Assembly (NCBI GenBank): GCA_934754775.1
Contig: CAKVIM010000019.1
Location: 1-26,315, forward strand
Origin: an uncultured Candidatus Melainabacteria bacterium
Lineage (GTDB): Bacteria > Cyanobacteriota > Vampirovibrionia > Gastranaerophilales > Gastranaerophilaceae
DNA length: 26,315 nucleotides
Direction: 5' to 3'
The notes under the pieces are model-generated. The model was not told the DNA's origin and searched no databases. It worked only from the letters and a program-made list of their open reading frames with translations. A program made the position numbers and the translations under genes. Shown one piece after another: positions 16,578 to 23,724 of this stretch; position 1 is the stretch's first letter, and every line of letters begins with the position of its first letter.

Positions 16578-17339
16578 ATGTCAGTAGCATCACTTATTGA
16601 ACTTTTAGAAGCAGGCGTTCACTTTGGACACCAAACACAACACTGGAACCCAAAAATGAAACCATATATTTATGGTGCAAGAAACGGTATCTATATTCTT
16701 GATTTGAGAAAAACTACCGACTTGTTAGACGCTGCTTATGACGTAGTTAGAGAATACGCAGCAAAAGGAAGAAATGTTCTTTTTGTTGGTACAAAAAAAC
16801 AAGCTGCTGAAGTTGTTGCTGAAGAAGCAAAACGTTCAGGTGCTTACTATATTAACAGAAGATGGTTAGGCGGTATGTTAACTAACTTTGAAACAATCAG
16901 AGGCAGAGTTAACAAACTTAGAGAACTTGAAGACTTCATCTCTTCAGGTCACGCTGAAAAATTACCTAAGAAAGAACAAGCTCAATTGAACAGACAACTA
17001 GCTAAATTGAGCAAAACTTTGGGTGGTATTAAAGAAATGCGTGGTTTGCCGGATATCATTTTCGTTGTAGACCAAGCTAAAGAAGATATCGCTATTGCAG
17101 AAGCTAACAAATTGAACATTCCTGTTATCTGCTTAGCTGATACAAATGCTAATCCGGACGGAATCAACTACATCATTCCTGGTAATGATGACGCTATCCG
17201 TTCAATCAAATTGATTACTTCTAAATTGGCTGACGCTGTTTTGGAAGGTAAACAATTAAGAGAAAACAATGCAAATTCTAAAAACAAGGTAGAAGCAGTT
17301 ACAGCTGCTGATGCCGGTGTAGAAACTGCTAATGTTTAG
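16578..17339 (+). CDS. rpsB: 30S ribosomal protein S2
   Basis: This 253-aa protein is normal in length. It carries [42 protein letters not shown] sequence, [14 protein letters not shown] and the C-terminal [25 protein letters not shown] region. S2 binds the head of the small subunit. AAAGGAG precedes the ATG. It is first in an operon with tsf, the common bacterial order. The tail ([15 protein letters not shown]) is variable, as usual. Confidence 0.98.
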   Translation: MSVASLIELLEAGVHFGHQTQHWNPKMKPYIYGARNGIYILDLRKTTDLLDAAYDVVREYAAKGRNVLFVGTKKQAAEVVAEEAKRSGAYYINRRWLGGMLTNFETIRGRVNKLRELEDFISSGHAEKLPKKEQAQLNRQLAKLSKTLGGIKEMRGLPDIIFVVDQAKEDIAIAEANKLNIPVICLADTNANPDGINYIIPGNDDAIRSIKLITSKLADAVLEGKQLRENNANSKNKVEAVTAADAGVETANV

Positions 17340-17344
17340 AATTG

Positions 17345-17391
17345 ATGAATAGTGAATTGTGATTAGTGAATAGGCTAATCACTTTTCACTA
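17345..17391. repeat. Heptamer repeat tract forming a hairpin between rpsB and tsf
   Basis: Four 7-nt units follow one another: ATGAATA, GTGAATT, GTGATTA, GTGAATA (17345-17372). The tract also forms a long hairpin. Its left arm, 17350-17366, pairs with 17375-17391 at 15 of 17 positions (core GTGATTAG and CTAATCAC) around an 8-nt loop. It has no U-tract, so it may reduce readthrough or stabilise RNA rather than terminate. Confidence 0.65.
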
Positions 17392-17413
17392 CTTAAAGAA
17401 GGAGAAATTTAAC

Positions 17414-18280
17414 ATGAATATTACAGCTACAATGGTAAAAGAACTTCGTGATAAAACTGGTGCCGGCATGATGGATGCTAAAAAAGCATTGGTTGAAGTT
17501 GATGGCGATATGGAAAAAGCAATGGAAGTACTTCGTCAAAAAGGTATGGCTTCTGCTGATAAGAAAATGGGCAGAATCGCTGCTGAAGGTAGAATCGGTT
17601 CTTTCGTTAATGAAACAGCAGGTGCTATGATTGAAGTTAACTGTGAAACAGACTTCGTTGCTAAAAACGCTGAATTCATCGAACTTACTAACGGCTTAGC
17701 TCAAATGGTTGCAGAAACTAACCCTGCTGACGTTGACGCTCTATTGGCTTCTGTTTGCCCTAAATGCAACAAACCAATCGCTGACGTTATCAAAGAAAAA
17801 ATCGCTTCAATCGGTGAAAAAATCACTGTTAGAAGATTTGTTAGATACGAAGGCAACGTTGCAACTTATATCCACAACGGTAAAATCGGTGTTCTTCTTA
17901 ACACAGACGCTAAGGATGAAGTTTTGGCTAAAGATGTTTGCTTACATATCGCATCTTCAGCTCCTGAATTCATTTCTAGAAAAGATATTCCTGCTCACGT
18001 AATCGAAGAAGAAACAAGAATCGAAATGGGTAAAGAAGACTTAGCTAAAAAACCTGAACAAATCAGAGCTAAGATTGTTGAAGGCAGAGTTAACAAATTA
18101 ATGGCTCACAGATGCTTGGTTGAACAACCATTTGTTAAAAACCCTGAACAAACAATTGAACAATTGATTTCAGGCAAATTCAACATCGTTAAGTTCGACA
18201 GATTCGTTCTTGGCGAAGGTCTTGAAAAGAGAAACGATAACTTCGCTGATGAAGTTATGAGCCAATTGGGCAACAAGTAG
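17414..18280 (+). CDS. tsf: Elongation factor Ts
   Basis: This 288-aa protein has the N-terminal UBA-like domain (VKELRDKTGAGMMDAKKAL), the linker ADKKMGRIAAEGRIGSFV and the conserved EVNCETDFVAKN of the core. It exchanges GDP for GTP on EF-Tu. ATG 17414 is chosen over an upstream in-frame ATG at 17366 because GAAGGAG lies just before it and family proteins begin here. A CPKCNKP segment (two cysteines, C117/C120 region) sits inside the core and is unusual but in frame. A terminator follows. Confidence 0.97.
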   Translation: MNITATMVKELRDKTGAGMMDAKKALVEVDGDMEKAMEVLRQKGMASADKKMGRIAAEGRIGSFVNETAGAMIEVNCETDFVAKNAEFIELTNGLAQMVAETNPADVDALLASVCPKCNKPIADVIKEKIASIGEKITVRRFVRYEGNVATYIHNGKIGVLLNTDAKDEVLAKDVCLHIASSAPEFISRKDIPAHVIEEETRIEMGKEDLAKKPEQIRAKIVEGRVNKLMAHRCLVEQPFVKNPEQTIEQLISGKFNIVKFDRFVLGEGLEKRNDNFADEVMSQLGNK

Positions 18281-18299
18281 TTACCGGATAAAAAATTAT

Positions 18300-18339
18300 A
18301 ACAAAACCGAGGGCAACTTATGTTATCCTCGGTTTTGTT
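18300..18339 (+). terminator. Rho-independent terminator of rpsB-tsf
   Basis: Arms AACAAAACCGAGG (18300-18312) and CCTCGGTTTTGTT (18327-18339) pair over 13 bp. The T-rich right arm forms the U-tract. Confidence 0.85.
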
Positions 18340-18348
18340 CTGTAAGAC

Positions 18349-18376
18349 TTGAAAATTTTTAATAATATCTTATAAT
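18349..18376 (+). promoter_or_regulatory. Consensus promoter of the small RNA gene
   Basis: TTGAAA (18349-18354), a 16-nt spacer and a perfect TATAAT (18371-18376). Seven bases later, at 18384, the RNA's closing stem begins. Confidence 0.8.
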
Positions 18377-18383
18377 ATAAATA

Positions 18384-18472
18384 GATAGTTTTGATACGGT
18401 AAATTCTCGGCACCGAGCCTACAGGCGACAGAGGGACAGTCCGAGTCCTCACAATCAAAACTATCTTTTTTT
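18384..18472 (+). ncRNA. Structured small RNA of unrecognised family
   Basis: This is a complete gene without an ORF. A 12-bp perfect closing stem (GATAGTTTTGAT at 18384-18395, ATCAAAACTATC at 18454-18465) ends in T7 (18466-18472), making a terminator. The 58-nt core can form CTCGG/CCGAG (18406-18417), GCC-TACA-GGC (18417-18426) and GGAC-7 nt-GTCC (18434-18448). A second CCGAG at 18441-18445 could pair with the same CTCGG, allowing a switch. It does not contain the 4.5S GGAAGCAGC core, a tRNA T-loop or a riboswitch core I recognise. It stands alone between tsf and a convergent ORF, so it is more likely a trans-acting RNA than a leader. Confidence 0.75.
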
Positions 18473-18922
18473 ATCCTTTATTTTAGAAACATCACAACGA
18501 TGGAATGTTGTCAAGAAATTTTCATTCATATTTTTGGTTGTTTTTATTACTACTTCATAAAGTTTATTATTAATATATTTAAACATCCTCAATCTATTTT
18601 TCTTATCCTGAAAAACCTTATCCGGATTAGATATTATATTCGAAAGAGACAAATAATCATTATAAATCAAATCTGGATGTTCAATAACATTTTTTATCAT
18701 ACTATCTAATGATAATTTTATTAGTGCCACATTAGTGTTTAAAACTATCACATAACAACTGGCTAAATTTGCAATATTGTAATAAGATTTAAGTATCGTT
18801 TTATCAACACTTTGTCGAACAAAATTAATTGCATCTTTTTTACACAAAACTTCATCTATTGCAATTTTACTATATGAACAAGCTTCATTATAAAATACAT
18901 AAAAATCCTTAAACTCTTTCAT
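18461..18922 (-). CDS. Putative phage-associated barnase/EndoU-like (PBECR-type) nuclease
   Basis: This 153-aa, very A+T-rich gene has an N-terminal helical half (residues ~1-75, with a moderately hydrophobic stretch around LASCYVIVLNT) and a C-terminal domain. The C-terminal half has IEHPDLIYNDYLSLSNII, SNPDKVFQDKKNRLRMFKYI, KLYEVVIKTT and ENFLTTFHRC. That strand pattern (NPD..V..D, K.....Y.VV.K, .TTF.) resembles PBECR nuclease-like domains common in phages and toxins. This is recognition by eye. The stop codon overlaps the small RNA's 3' arm and U-tract. The start is supported by a leaderless-type -10. Confidence 0.5.
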   Translation of the reverse strand: MKEFKDFYVFYNEACSYSKIAIDEVLCKKDAINFVRQSVDKTILKSYYNIANLASCYVIVLNTNVALIKLSLDSMIKNVIEHPDLIYNDYLSLSNIISNPDKVFQDKKNRLRMFKYINNKLYEVVIKTTKNMNENFLTTFHRCDVSKIKDKKR

Positions 18923-18928
18923 AAATAA

Positions 18929-18937
18929 ATTTTAGCA
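18929..18937 (-). promoter_or_regulatory. Extended -10 promoter predicting a leaderless mRNA
   Basis: On the minus strand TGcTAAAAT ends 6 nt (TTATTT) before ATG 18922. The spacer is identical to that of the U32 gene. Confidence 0.6.
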
Positions 18938-18991
18938 CAAAACGCGAAAAATAATATCAAATAGAATAAAATGAATTATCAGTCTTTATCT

Positions 18992-18999
18992 TGTATAAT
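18992..18999 (+). promoter_or_regulatory. -10 promoter predicting a leaderless mRNA
   Basis: TATAAT (18994-18999), with TG directly before it, ends 6 nt before ATG 19006. This excludes the alternative TTG start at 18991, which would precede the promoter's own output. Confidence 0.55.
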
Positions 19000-19005
19000 A
19001 ATTGT

Positions 19006-19653
19006 ATGAAATTTAATCTGGCACGTGACGCAATAAAATATTTAATAAAAAAATACTCAATAAAAGAGATTTACATTCCGTATTATCTATGCGATGTAGT
19101 TAGACACGCTATTTTTGAAGTCGGAGCAAAACCGCTATATTATCACATAGATGACAATTTCATGCCGGAAGTTGAGTTAAAAAAAGATGCGTACATTCTT
19201 TATCCAAACTATTTTGGGATTTGCGATAAGAATGTAGAAATACTTGCAAAAAAGTATCCTAACTTAATTGTAGATAATGCACACGCATATTATGCTACAT
19301 CAAGGGGATTTGCGACTATATATGCAAAACACAAATTTTTCCCTGTAGAATTTGGTGCGGAATTATGCTTAGAAAAAGACAAAAAAAATACGCCTGCTGA
19401 TTACAGCAGGCGTAAGAAATACGAAGATTATGCAAAGATTTTTGCTAATAGAAATTTATTAAAAATTGAAATAGAGAATGATTGTATCCCTTTTTGTTAC
19501 CCGTTTTTAGCCCCAACAATAGAAGAAGCCGACAAAGTTGCAAAAGAACTTCAGCAAAAAGGCTTAATCATATACAGATACTGGAATCCTATACCTGAAA
19601 GCTTTAATGAATACAAGTTTTACAGCCGACTTGTACCGATTCCGCTATCTTAA
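19006..19653 (+). CDS. Compact or truncated DegT-like PLP-fold protein
   Basis: This 215-aa protein resembles a branch of DegT-type aminotransferases: IKEIYIPYYLCDVVRHAI, LYYHIDDNFMPEVEL, YILYPNYFGICDKNVE, LIVDNAHAYYA. The possible Schiff-base lysine is in HKFFPVEFGAEL. Related proteins as I recall them are ~340 aa, so the middle is short. The end, FYSRLVPIPLS, stops where relatives continue ~20 residues. It may be a natural compact form or a remnant cut by the adjacent phage DNA. Its last 9 nt overlap the terminase gene. A perfect inverted repeat, ACGCCTGCTG-ATTA-CAGCAGGCGT (19390-19413), lies in frame in the middle. Confidence 0.6.
   Translation: MKFNLARDAIKYLIKKYSIKEIYIPYYLCDVVRHAIFEVGAKPLYYHIDDNFMPEVELKKDAYILYPNYFGICDKNVEILAKKYPNLIVDNAHAYYATSRGFATIYAKHKFFPVEFGAELCLEKDKKNTPADYSRRKKYEDYAKIFANRNLLKIEIENDCIPFCYPFLAPTIEEADKVAKELQQKGLIIYRYWNPIPESFNEYKFYSRLVPIPLS
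19390..19413. repeat. Perfect 10-bp inverted repeat inside a coding region
   Basis: ACGCCTGCTG and CAGCAGGCGT surround ATTA, preceded by a run of A. It is GC-rich against an A+T-rich background and encodes TPADYSRR. It resembles a terminator stem more than ordinary codons. Confidence 0.6.
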
Positions 19654-20943
19654 TCTCCAATAATACTCGACCAAATAACTGATTGCGTCAAACGGGTGTT
19701 CCAGAAACTTAAAGTCACGATTTGATTTTATCTGATTATGTGTCGGAACATCCACAATACTTGTACCTTCCTTGAATGAGAGATTATATATATTGTACAA
19801 AATCCATTTACATCTTCTCGGGTCGATAAACAAATGACGTTCGCCTTTTGAATTTTTGACTCTTGCATTGAATGCAGAGATTCGATTCATAACAGGCGGG
19901 TTGTAATCCCGAAGTCGGAATTTGACGTCCTCATACCCGTGTTCCTTAAGAGCGTTTCGAATTATCGCATAATTTGTGTATTCGCTTTGAGTACTACGAT
20001 TATCGCCAGAAGCGTCGCCATTTATTATAATTGAAGATTTGTGATTTGGATACCTTCTAATAAACTCGTCGATACATTGCTGCGTCGAAGTGTTTTCAAT
20101 CACAATCTCGTCAAAGAAATAAACATTCTCATCGTCTTTGTGTGCAACTGCCCAACACATCGGGTCTACGTTAAAGTCACAGGTCAAATGCAAAGGTAAA
20201 TCCGCACAATAACGGAGTTTTAGTTTGTTTGCCTCATCAAAGCCCTTAACAACAAGTCCAGAGGAGTAATCACCGAATTCACCCAGAACATTTATCCTGT
20301 AATATTCTTCATCGAAACTTTCTTTCATTGATTGAATAAAATGCGAAGGCAAGTAAATATTATTTGTTGTAGGTGCGATTATCAGTCGATAGTTCTCTTT
20401 TGAATGCTCCACAAACCTCTGCCAAATCCAGCCTTTGTCCGCTTGTGGGTTAGTATGTCCAAAAAGACGATACCGAAAATCAACCCAATTCTTGCCACGA
20501 TAAGTATTTCGAAGTCTTCCGAGCAGTTGTTTAAAAGAAGAATCCGTAATTTGCGACGCTTCTTCAATTTCAGCCCAATGCAAGTTTAGGGATTTGAAGC
20601 GTTCAGGGTCTTCTAGAGCTGAAAATAGGATTTCAGAACCGTTCGAGAATTTTATAACCTTGTCAACTTTATTGTAGGAATAATCTTTTTCTTGAATATA
20701 GCCAAAGTTTTCCAAATGATCAAGATAGGTTGTAAGCGTCGTTTTACGAACAAGTTCATACTCTTTTGCTCCGACCAACCCTCTGCAACCGGGGTATTTT
20801 TTTGCAAGCAATATCCCGAGCAAAGCTCCGCACCAAGTTTTACCGCTTCCGTAACCACCTTGATAAATCGCAACATCCAATGATTGCGAATGCGGAATTT
20901 CTATGAATTCTCTTTGTTTATCCAATAACTTGTACTTAACCAC
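19645..20943 (-). CDS. terL: Phage terminase large subunit
   Basis: This 432-aa DNA-packaging motor has an N-terminal ATPase with Walker A GGYGSGKT (residues 29-36) and Walker B WAEIEEA (123-129). The C-terminal RNase H-like nuclease has acidic residues in LTCDFNVDP (Asp256), INGDASGD (Asp310) and EHPFDAISYL near the end. It pumps DNA into the prohead and cuts concatemers. Start GTG 20943 follows the DUF1353 stop by one base and is preceded by GGAG at 8-nt spacing. The length is complete for the family. No small terminase is recognisable next to it. Confidence 0.93.
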   Translation of the reverse strand: MVKYKLLDKQREFIEIPHSQSLDVAIYQGGYGSGKTWCGALLGILLAKKYPGCRGLVGAKEYELVRKTTLTTYLDHLENFGYIQEKDYSYNKVDKVIKFSNGSEILFSALEDPERFKSLNLHWAEIEEASQITDSSFKQLLGRLRNTYRGKNWVDFRYRLFGHTNPQADKGWIWQRFVEHSKENYRLIIAPTTNNIYLPSHFIQSMKESFDEEYYRINVLGEFGDYSSGLVVKGFDEANKLKLRYCADLPLHLTCDFNVDPMCWAVAHKDDENVYFFDEIVIENTSTQQCIDEFIRRYPNHKSSIIINGDASGDNRSTQSEYTNYAIIRNALKEHGYEDVKFRLRDYNPPVMNRISAFNARVKNSKGERHLFIDPRRCKWILYNIYNLSFKEGTSIVDVPTHNQIKSNRDFKFLEHPFDAISYLVEYYWRLR

Positions 20944-20944
20944 T

Positions 20945-21403
20945 TTATTTACTCCACTTGCAAAAGGTTTGAAAAATATTAACAGAATGCTTCATCCAAA
21001 ATCGTTTAAAAGGCTTGACTCCACTTGTACTCAGAAGAGCATTAAATATTTCGGATGAGAAGTTTTTGTCATTATCCACAAACTCGTGATTTTCGCATAA
21101 AACATCATGAATCAGGGCTGCTATTAAAAATCGATTGTCTGTATTTGAGCCAATTATACGCCAGAATAGGCGTGGGATAGATGCTCCGTCATAACAGTAA
21201 CCTTTAGGAATTTCGAACTGATAAGACTTATTTTTCTTGTAATCTTTTAATTCTACAAGCAAATTTGATTTGCAAATAAACGGATATTTTTCAATCGATT
21301 TCTTTTCCTCATTGGACATAGAGGGTATATAGTACCGCACACCAATTTGAGGAATTTTATCAAAAAATATCCCCATTTTTTTATCTTTATACCAACATAT
21401 CAT
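20945..21403 (-). CDS. DUF1353 family phage protein
   Basis: This 152-aa protein has the core FEIPKGYCYDGASIPRLFWR followed by LIAALIHDVLCEN, matching DUF1353 (pattern P.G...DGASIP...W......A.IHD.L). The domain occurs widely in phage late regions and may have a catalytic His-Asp pair; its role is not established. AAGGA lies upstream of the ATG. It sits directly before terL, one base apart, so the two are probably coupled. Confidence 0.8.
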   Translation of the reverse strand: MICWYKDKKMGIFFDKIPQIGVRYYIPSMSNEEKKSIEKYPFICKSNLLVELKDYKKNKSYQFEIPKGYCYDGASIPRLFWRIIGSNTDNRFLIAALIHDVLCENHEFVDNDKNFSSEIFNALLSTSGVKPFKRFWMKHSVNIFQTFCKWSK

Positions 21404-21421
21404 TTCCCATTATCCTTAAAT

Positions 21422-22195
21422 TTAGTATCCGACTGCCATCCAGTCATATGGCACGCCTGCATCATTTACAACATCAAAACCTGTTACAGATTTGTTAAAA
21501 CCAAATCTACTTGAGCCGGCAGTTGTTGAATCTTGATGATTTTGACAATGCAAAACAAAACTTGCAGACTTGAATTGTTTTAAAAAGGTAATATGTACTG
21601 CACCTGAACCGGTGCCGACTCCACCTTGTTCTATCCAACCATCCGAATAAACTCGCCACCAACTGGTACCATTTTCATACGCACCCAATAAATAACTCCT
21701 TGAAGTCGCACTCAATTCGGTAATTTTTGTCTGCTGAGCAGTAAGAATATCGTTCAAATCCGTTTGGTTAGTAATTTCGCCTTCAATATTTCCCCATTCG
21801 GCAGAAGTTTGGGTGTTTGAGATAACATTATTCTCTACTGAAATCCCTGTTCCCGCTGTATAAGTAGCTTCTGCCTTGGTTGCAAGGTTAGAAGTCGCAG
21901 ATTGCACCTTTTCAATTTGCCCATTGCCTTCTTTTTTAATTTCTGCTATTGCATCATTTTTCACATTAATAACATTATCCGCAGTATTTTGAAGATTCTC
22001 CGCAAGGATTTTAGCCTGATTTGCATAGTATTTTGCTGAATAATCCACGCCGCCAACTATTGAATCCGACACAGCCCACTGTTTTGCCAACCCTTCATAA
22101 TAAGTTTTATTTGAAATAATACCTACAGCAGCTTCTGTGCCCAACGAAGCGACATTTATTTTTACAGAGTTAACTTTAGAATTAATCTCGACCAT
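21422..22195 (-). CDS. Phage tail fiber / receptor-binding protein 2
   Basis: This 257-aa protein has three parts. Residues 1-110 are an N-terminal alanine/asparagine-rich helical, probably coiled-coil, region (YYANQAKILAENLQNTADNV). A linker carries the common fiber motif WGNIEGEITNQTDLNDIL. The C-terminal domain reads YENGTSWWRVYSDGWIEQGG and ends DWMAVGY. The C-terminal module is shared with the fiber at 23176-23724 and resembles gp53-like fiber tips of other phages. It starts in the stop of the upstream gene (TAATG). Confidence 0.82.
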   Translation of the reverse strand: MVEINSKVNSVKINVASLGTEAAVGIISNKTYYEGLAKQWAVSDSIVGGVDYSAKYYANQAKILAENLQNTADNVINVKNDAIAEIKKEGNGQIEKVQSATSNLATKAEATYTAGTGISVENNVISNTQTSAEWGNIEGEITNQTDLNDILTAQQTKITELSATSRSYLLGAYENGTSWWRVYSDGWIEQGGVGTGSGAVHITFLKQFKSASFVLHCQNHQDSTTAGSSRFGFNKSVTGFDVVNDAGVPYDWMAVGY

Positions 22196-22566
22196 TATAT
22201 CCCCTCAACTTTCTTAGGATACACAGTTATTCTGTTTTTATCCCCCAAGGTTCCACCGGCAATTAGCAAAGTATCTTCCGTATTAGACTCCGTTGCACAA
22301 AGTTTCACACCATAATAATAGGTTGCAACCGGTTCATTTTTCTTAACCTTCAACAAATCTGTAAGAGCACCCGTCAGCACAAACACGACAGAGTCTTGAT
22401 TGTTTGTGTTAACAGAAATTTCGCTACCTATCGGGTTTCTGTTTTCGTCTTGTATTGCAAAATAAACCGTATAATTTTTATCTGTCGGAAGCCCTGATAT
22501 AGCAAGCTCTCCACTATCCCCTTGTACAAGGGTTATATTTCCATTTTCATCTATTGTAAACGCCAT
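22195..22566 (-). CDS. Small phage structural protein, probably beta-rich
   Basis: From ATG 22566 (AAAGGAG just before it) this is 123 aa: MAFTIDENGNITLVQGDSGE then LAISGLPTDKNYTVYFAIQD. The pattern resembles baseplate or fiber-base Ig-like domains (BppU-type N-termini), found next to fibers. A longer frame from 22656 would read through a palindromic repeat, so I reject that start. Function is inferred from pattern and position only. Confidence 0.65.
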   Translation of the reverse strand: MAFTIDENGNITLVQGDSGELAISGLPTDKNYTVYFAIQDENRNPIGSEISVNTNNQDSVVFVLTGALTDLLKVKKNEPVATYYYGVKLCATESNTEDTLLIAGGTLGDKNRITVYPKKVEGI

Positions 22567-22597
22567 ATTTTCTCCTTTATTAGTGGTTGGTGAATAG

Positions 22598-22630
22598 CTC
22601 CCTCTCCAGATGGAGAGGGGTGGGGTGAGG
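22598..22630. repeat. C-rich short palindromic repeat, copy 2
   Basis: The hairpin CCCTCTCC (22600-22607), loop AGAT, GGAGAGGG (22612-22619) is followed by GTGGGGTGAGG. This is copy 1 (1221-1254) in the other orientation. It lies in the 121-bp gap inside the phage late operon. Confidence 0.6.
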
Positions 22631-22651
22631 TTCAGCCCGTAAGGGTAATTG

Positions 22652-22679
22652 TCCATTTTCCACTTTCAATTTTCCATTC
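22652..22679. repeat. Heptamer repeat tract in the phage operon
   Basis: Four 7-nt units in a row: TCCATTT, TCCACTT, TCAATTT, TCCATTC. The period is the same as in the rpsB-tsf gap, with a different unit. It lies beside the C-rich palindromic repeat. Confidence 0.6.
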
Positions 22680-22687
22680 CCAATCTA

Positions 22688-23164
22688 CTATCCCCCGAAA
22701 TCTGCCACAGTCTGCATTAAGCACTCTTGAATAAACCCTGCAGTCGCTTCTTTTCGCTCCTGTAAAGAAATAATATATTCTTCGTTATAGTCGAGCGTAA
22801 AATCAGGAGTCTTGTAGGTAATTATTTCAACTTTTTGCCCCAATTCAAGCCCTGCTTTGATTGGTAGCAACAAATCTGCTAAAAAGTCTTTTATTGAGCC
22901 ATCTTTCATATTAACTTTGCGTCTAATCCAACCTAGCGAAGTTTGAAAAAACTCTGCTTTAAACTGCTTTTCTCTTAATTCTGCTTGTTCTTGCTCGTAA
23001 TTCGGATTAATAGCAGGCTCTTCACCTTGCATAATCTCGTTTGCTTCCAGAGCAAAAAGTGCTGCTTCGGTTTCTTCTATCCTCAAACCGCCTTGGTGAT
23101 TATATTTCACAATAAAATCCGCACGTTCAATTTCTGTATATGGTTTTTCTAATTTGTATGACAT
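22688..23164 (-). CDS. Phage protein of unknown function beside the fibers
   Basis: From ATG 23164 (AAGGAG upstream) this 158-aa protein begins MSYKLEKPYTEIERADFIVK. It has a glutamate-rich helical middle (NYEQEQAELREKQFKAEFFQ) and ends in KEATAGFIQECLMQTVADFG. There is no membrane segment. Its place between two fiber genes suggests a fiber-associated part or assembly chaperone, but I recognise no family. Confidence 0.65.
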   Translation of the reverse strand: MSYKLEKPYTEIERADFIVKYNHQGGLRIEETEAALFALEANEIMQGEEPAINPNYEQEQAELREKQFKAEFFQTSLGWIRRKVNMKDGSIKDFLADLLLPIKAGLELGQKVEIITYKTPDFTLDYNEEYIISLQERKEATAGFIQECLMQTVADFGG

Positions 23165-23175
23165 ATTTTTTCTCC

Positions 23176-23724
23176 TTATTTTCCGCACGCCATCCAGTTA
23201 AAATAAGCGTAACTGTCACCGCCGCCGCTCCAGTTTCCGGCAATTTGAGCTCCTGTTGTACTCTTTGAGTTTATTGTAGGGAACCAAACGTAACCACTGT
23301 AGTGTGTAGTTATAGCACCGAGAGTAAGTGTGTAGTTTGTGTCAACAAACTCTTTCGGGAAAACAACGTCCTTCTGTCCGCTTTTCGTAACCACTCCGCC
23401 TTGCTCAAGCCAAACTCTGTTTGTTTTTTCTGCGTCAGAAAAATACTCACGATACCAAGAGGTACCATTCACGTAGGTTTCAATAAAAAGCCCGCTTAAC
23501 TCTATCACACTTATTCTTTTTTTAACCGCCTCAATTGACTCATCAATACTACCACTCAGTGACGAAATCGAATTATTAATTGTCGCAATATTTGAATTTA
23601 TACTCGCAACTTTTGACGTCACATCCTCGGACACATCGCCAATTTTTGAGTCAAGGTAGTTAAAATTATTGTTCATCAACTCTGACGATGCCAAAGCCCC
23701 ATATTCTATCTCAGTTAATGCCAT
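23176..23724 (-). CDS. Phage tail fiber / receptor-binding protein 1
   Basis: From ATG 23724 (GAAAGGAG upstream) this is 182 aa. Residues 1-80 are a heptad-like coiled coil (VASINSNIATINNSISSLSG). The C-terminal domain, YVNGTSWYREYFSDAEKTNR then WLEQGG through FNWMACGK, is a paralogue of the tip of the fiber at 21422-22195. Such tips recognise the cell surface. It overlaps the preceding 84-aa gene by 14 nt. Confidence 0.8.
   Translation of the reverse strand: MALTEIEYGALASSELMNNNFNYLDSKIGDVSEDVTSKVASINSNIATINNSISSLSGSIDESIEAVKKRISVIELSGLFIETYVNGTSWYREYFSDAEKTNRVWLEQGGVVTKSGQKDVVFPKEFVDTNYTLTLGAITTHYSGYVWFPTINSKSTTGAQIAGNWSGGGDSYAYFNWMACGK

Noticed and set aside
17345..17391. Intrinsic terminator between rpsB and tsf
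   Set aside because: The hairpin is long but AT-rich with no U-tract, and tsf normally shares the rpsB transcript.
18396..18453. tRNA or tmRNA in the small RNA core
   Set aside because: A GTCCGAGTCC stretch resembles a T-loop, but the stem does not pair in tRNA register and no acceptor or anticodon arm fits.
18384..18472. 4.5S (SRP) RNA or a glycine-type riboswitch
   Set aside because: The SRP GGAAGCAGC core is missing, the order of conserved blocks does not fit the riboswitch, and no downstream gene in the same direction lies within leader distance.
22567..22656. Upstream ATG extension of the 123-aa phage protein
   Set aside because: The extension translates the C-rich palindromic repeat, and a strong AAAGGAG sits right before the internal ATG 22566.
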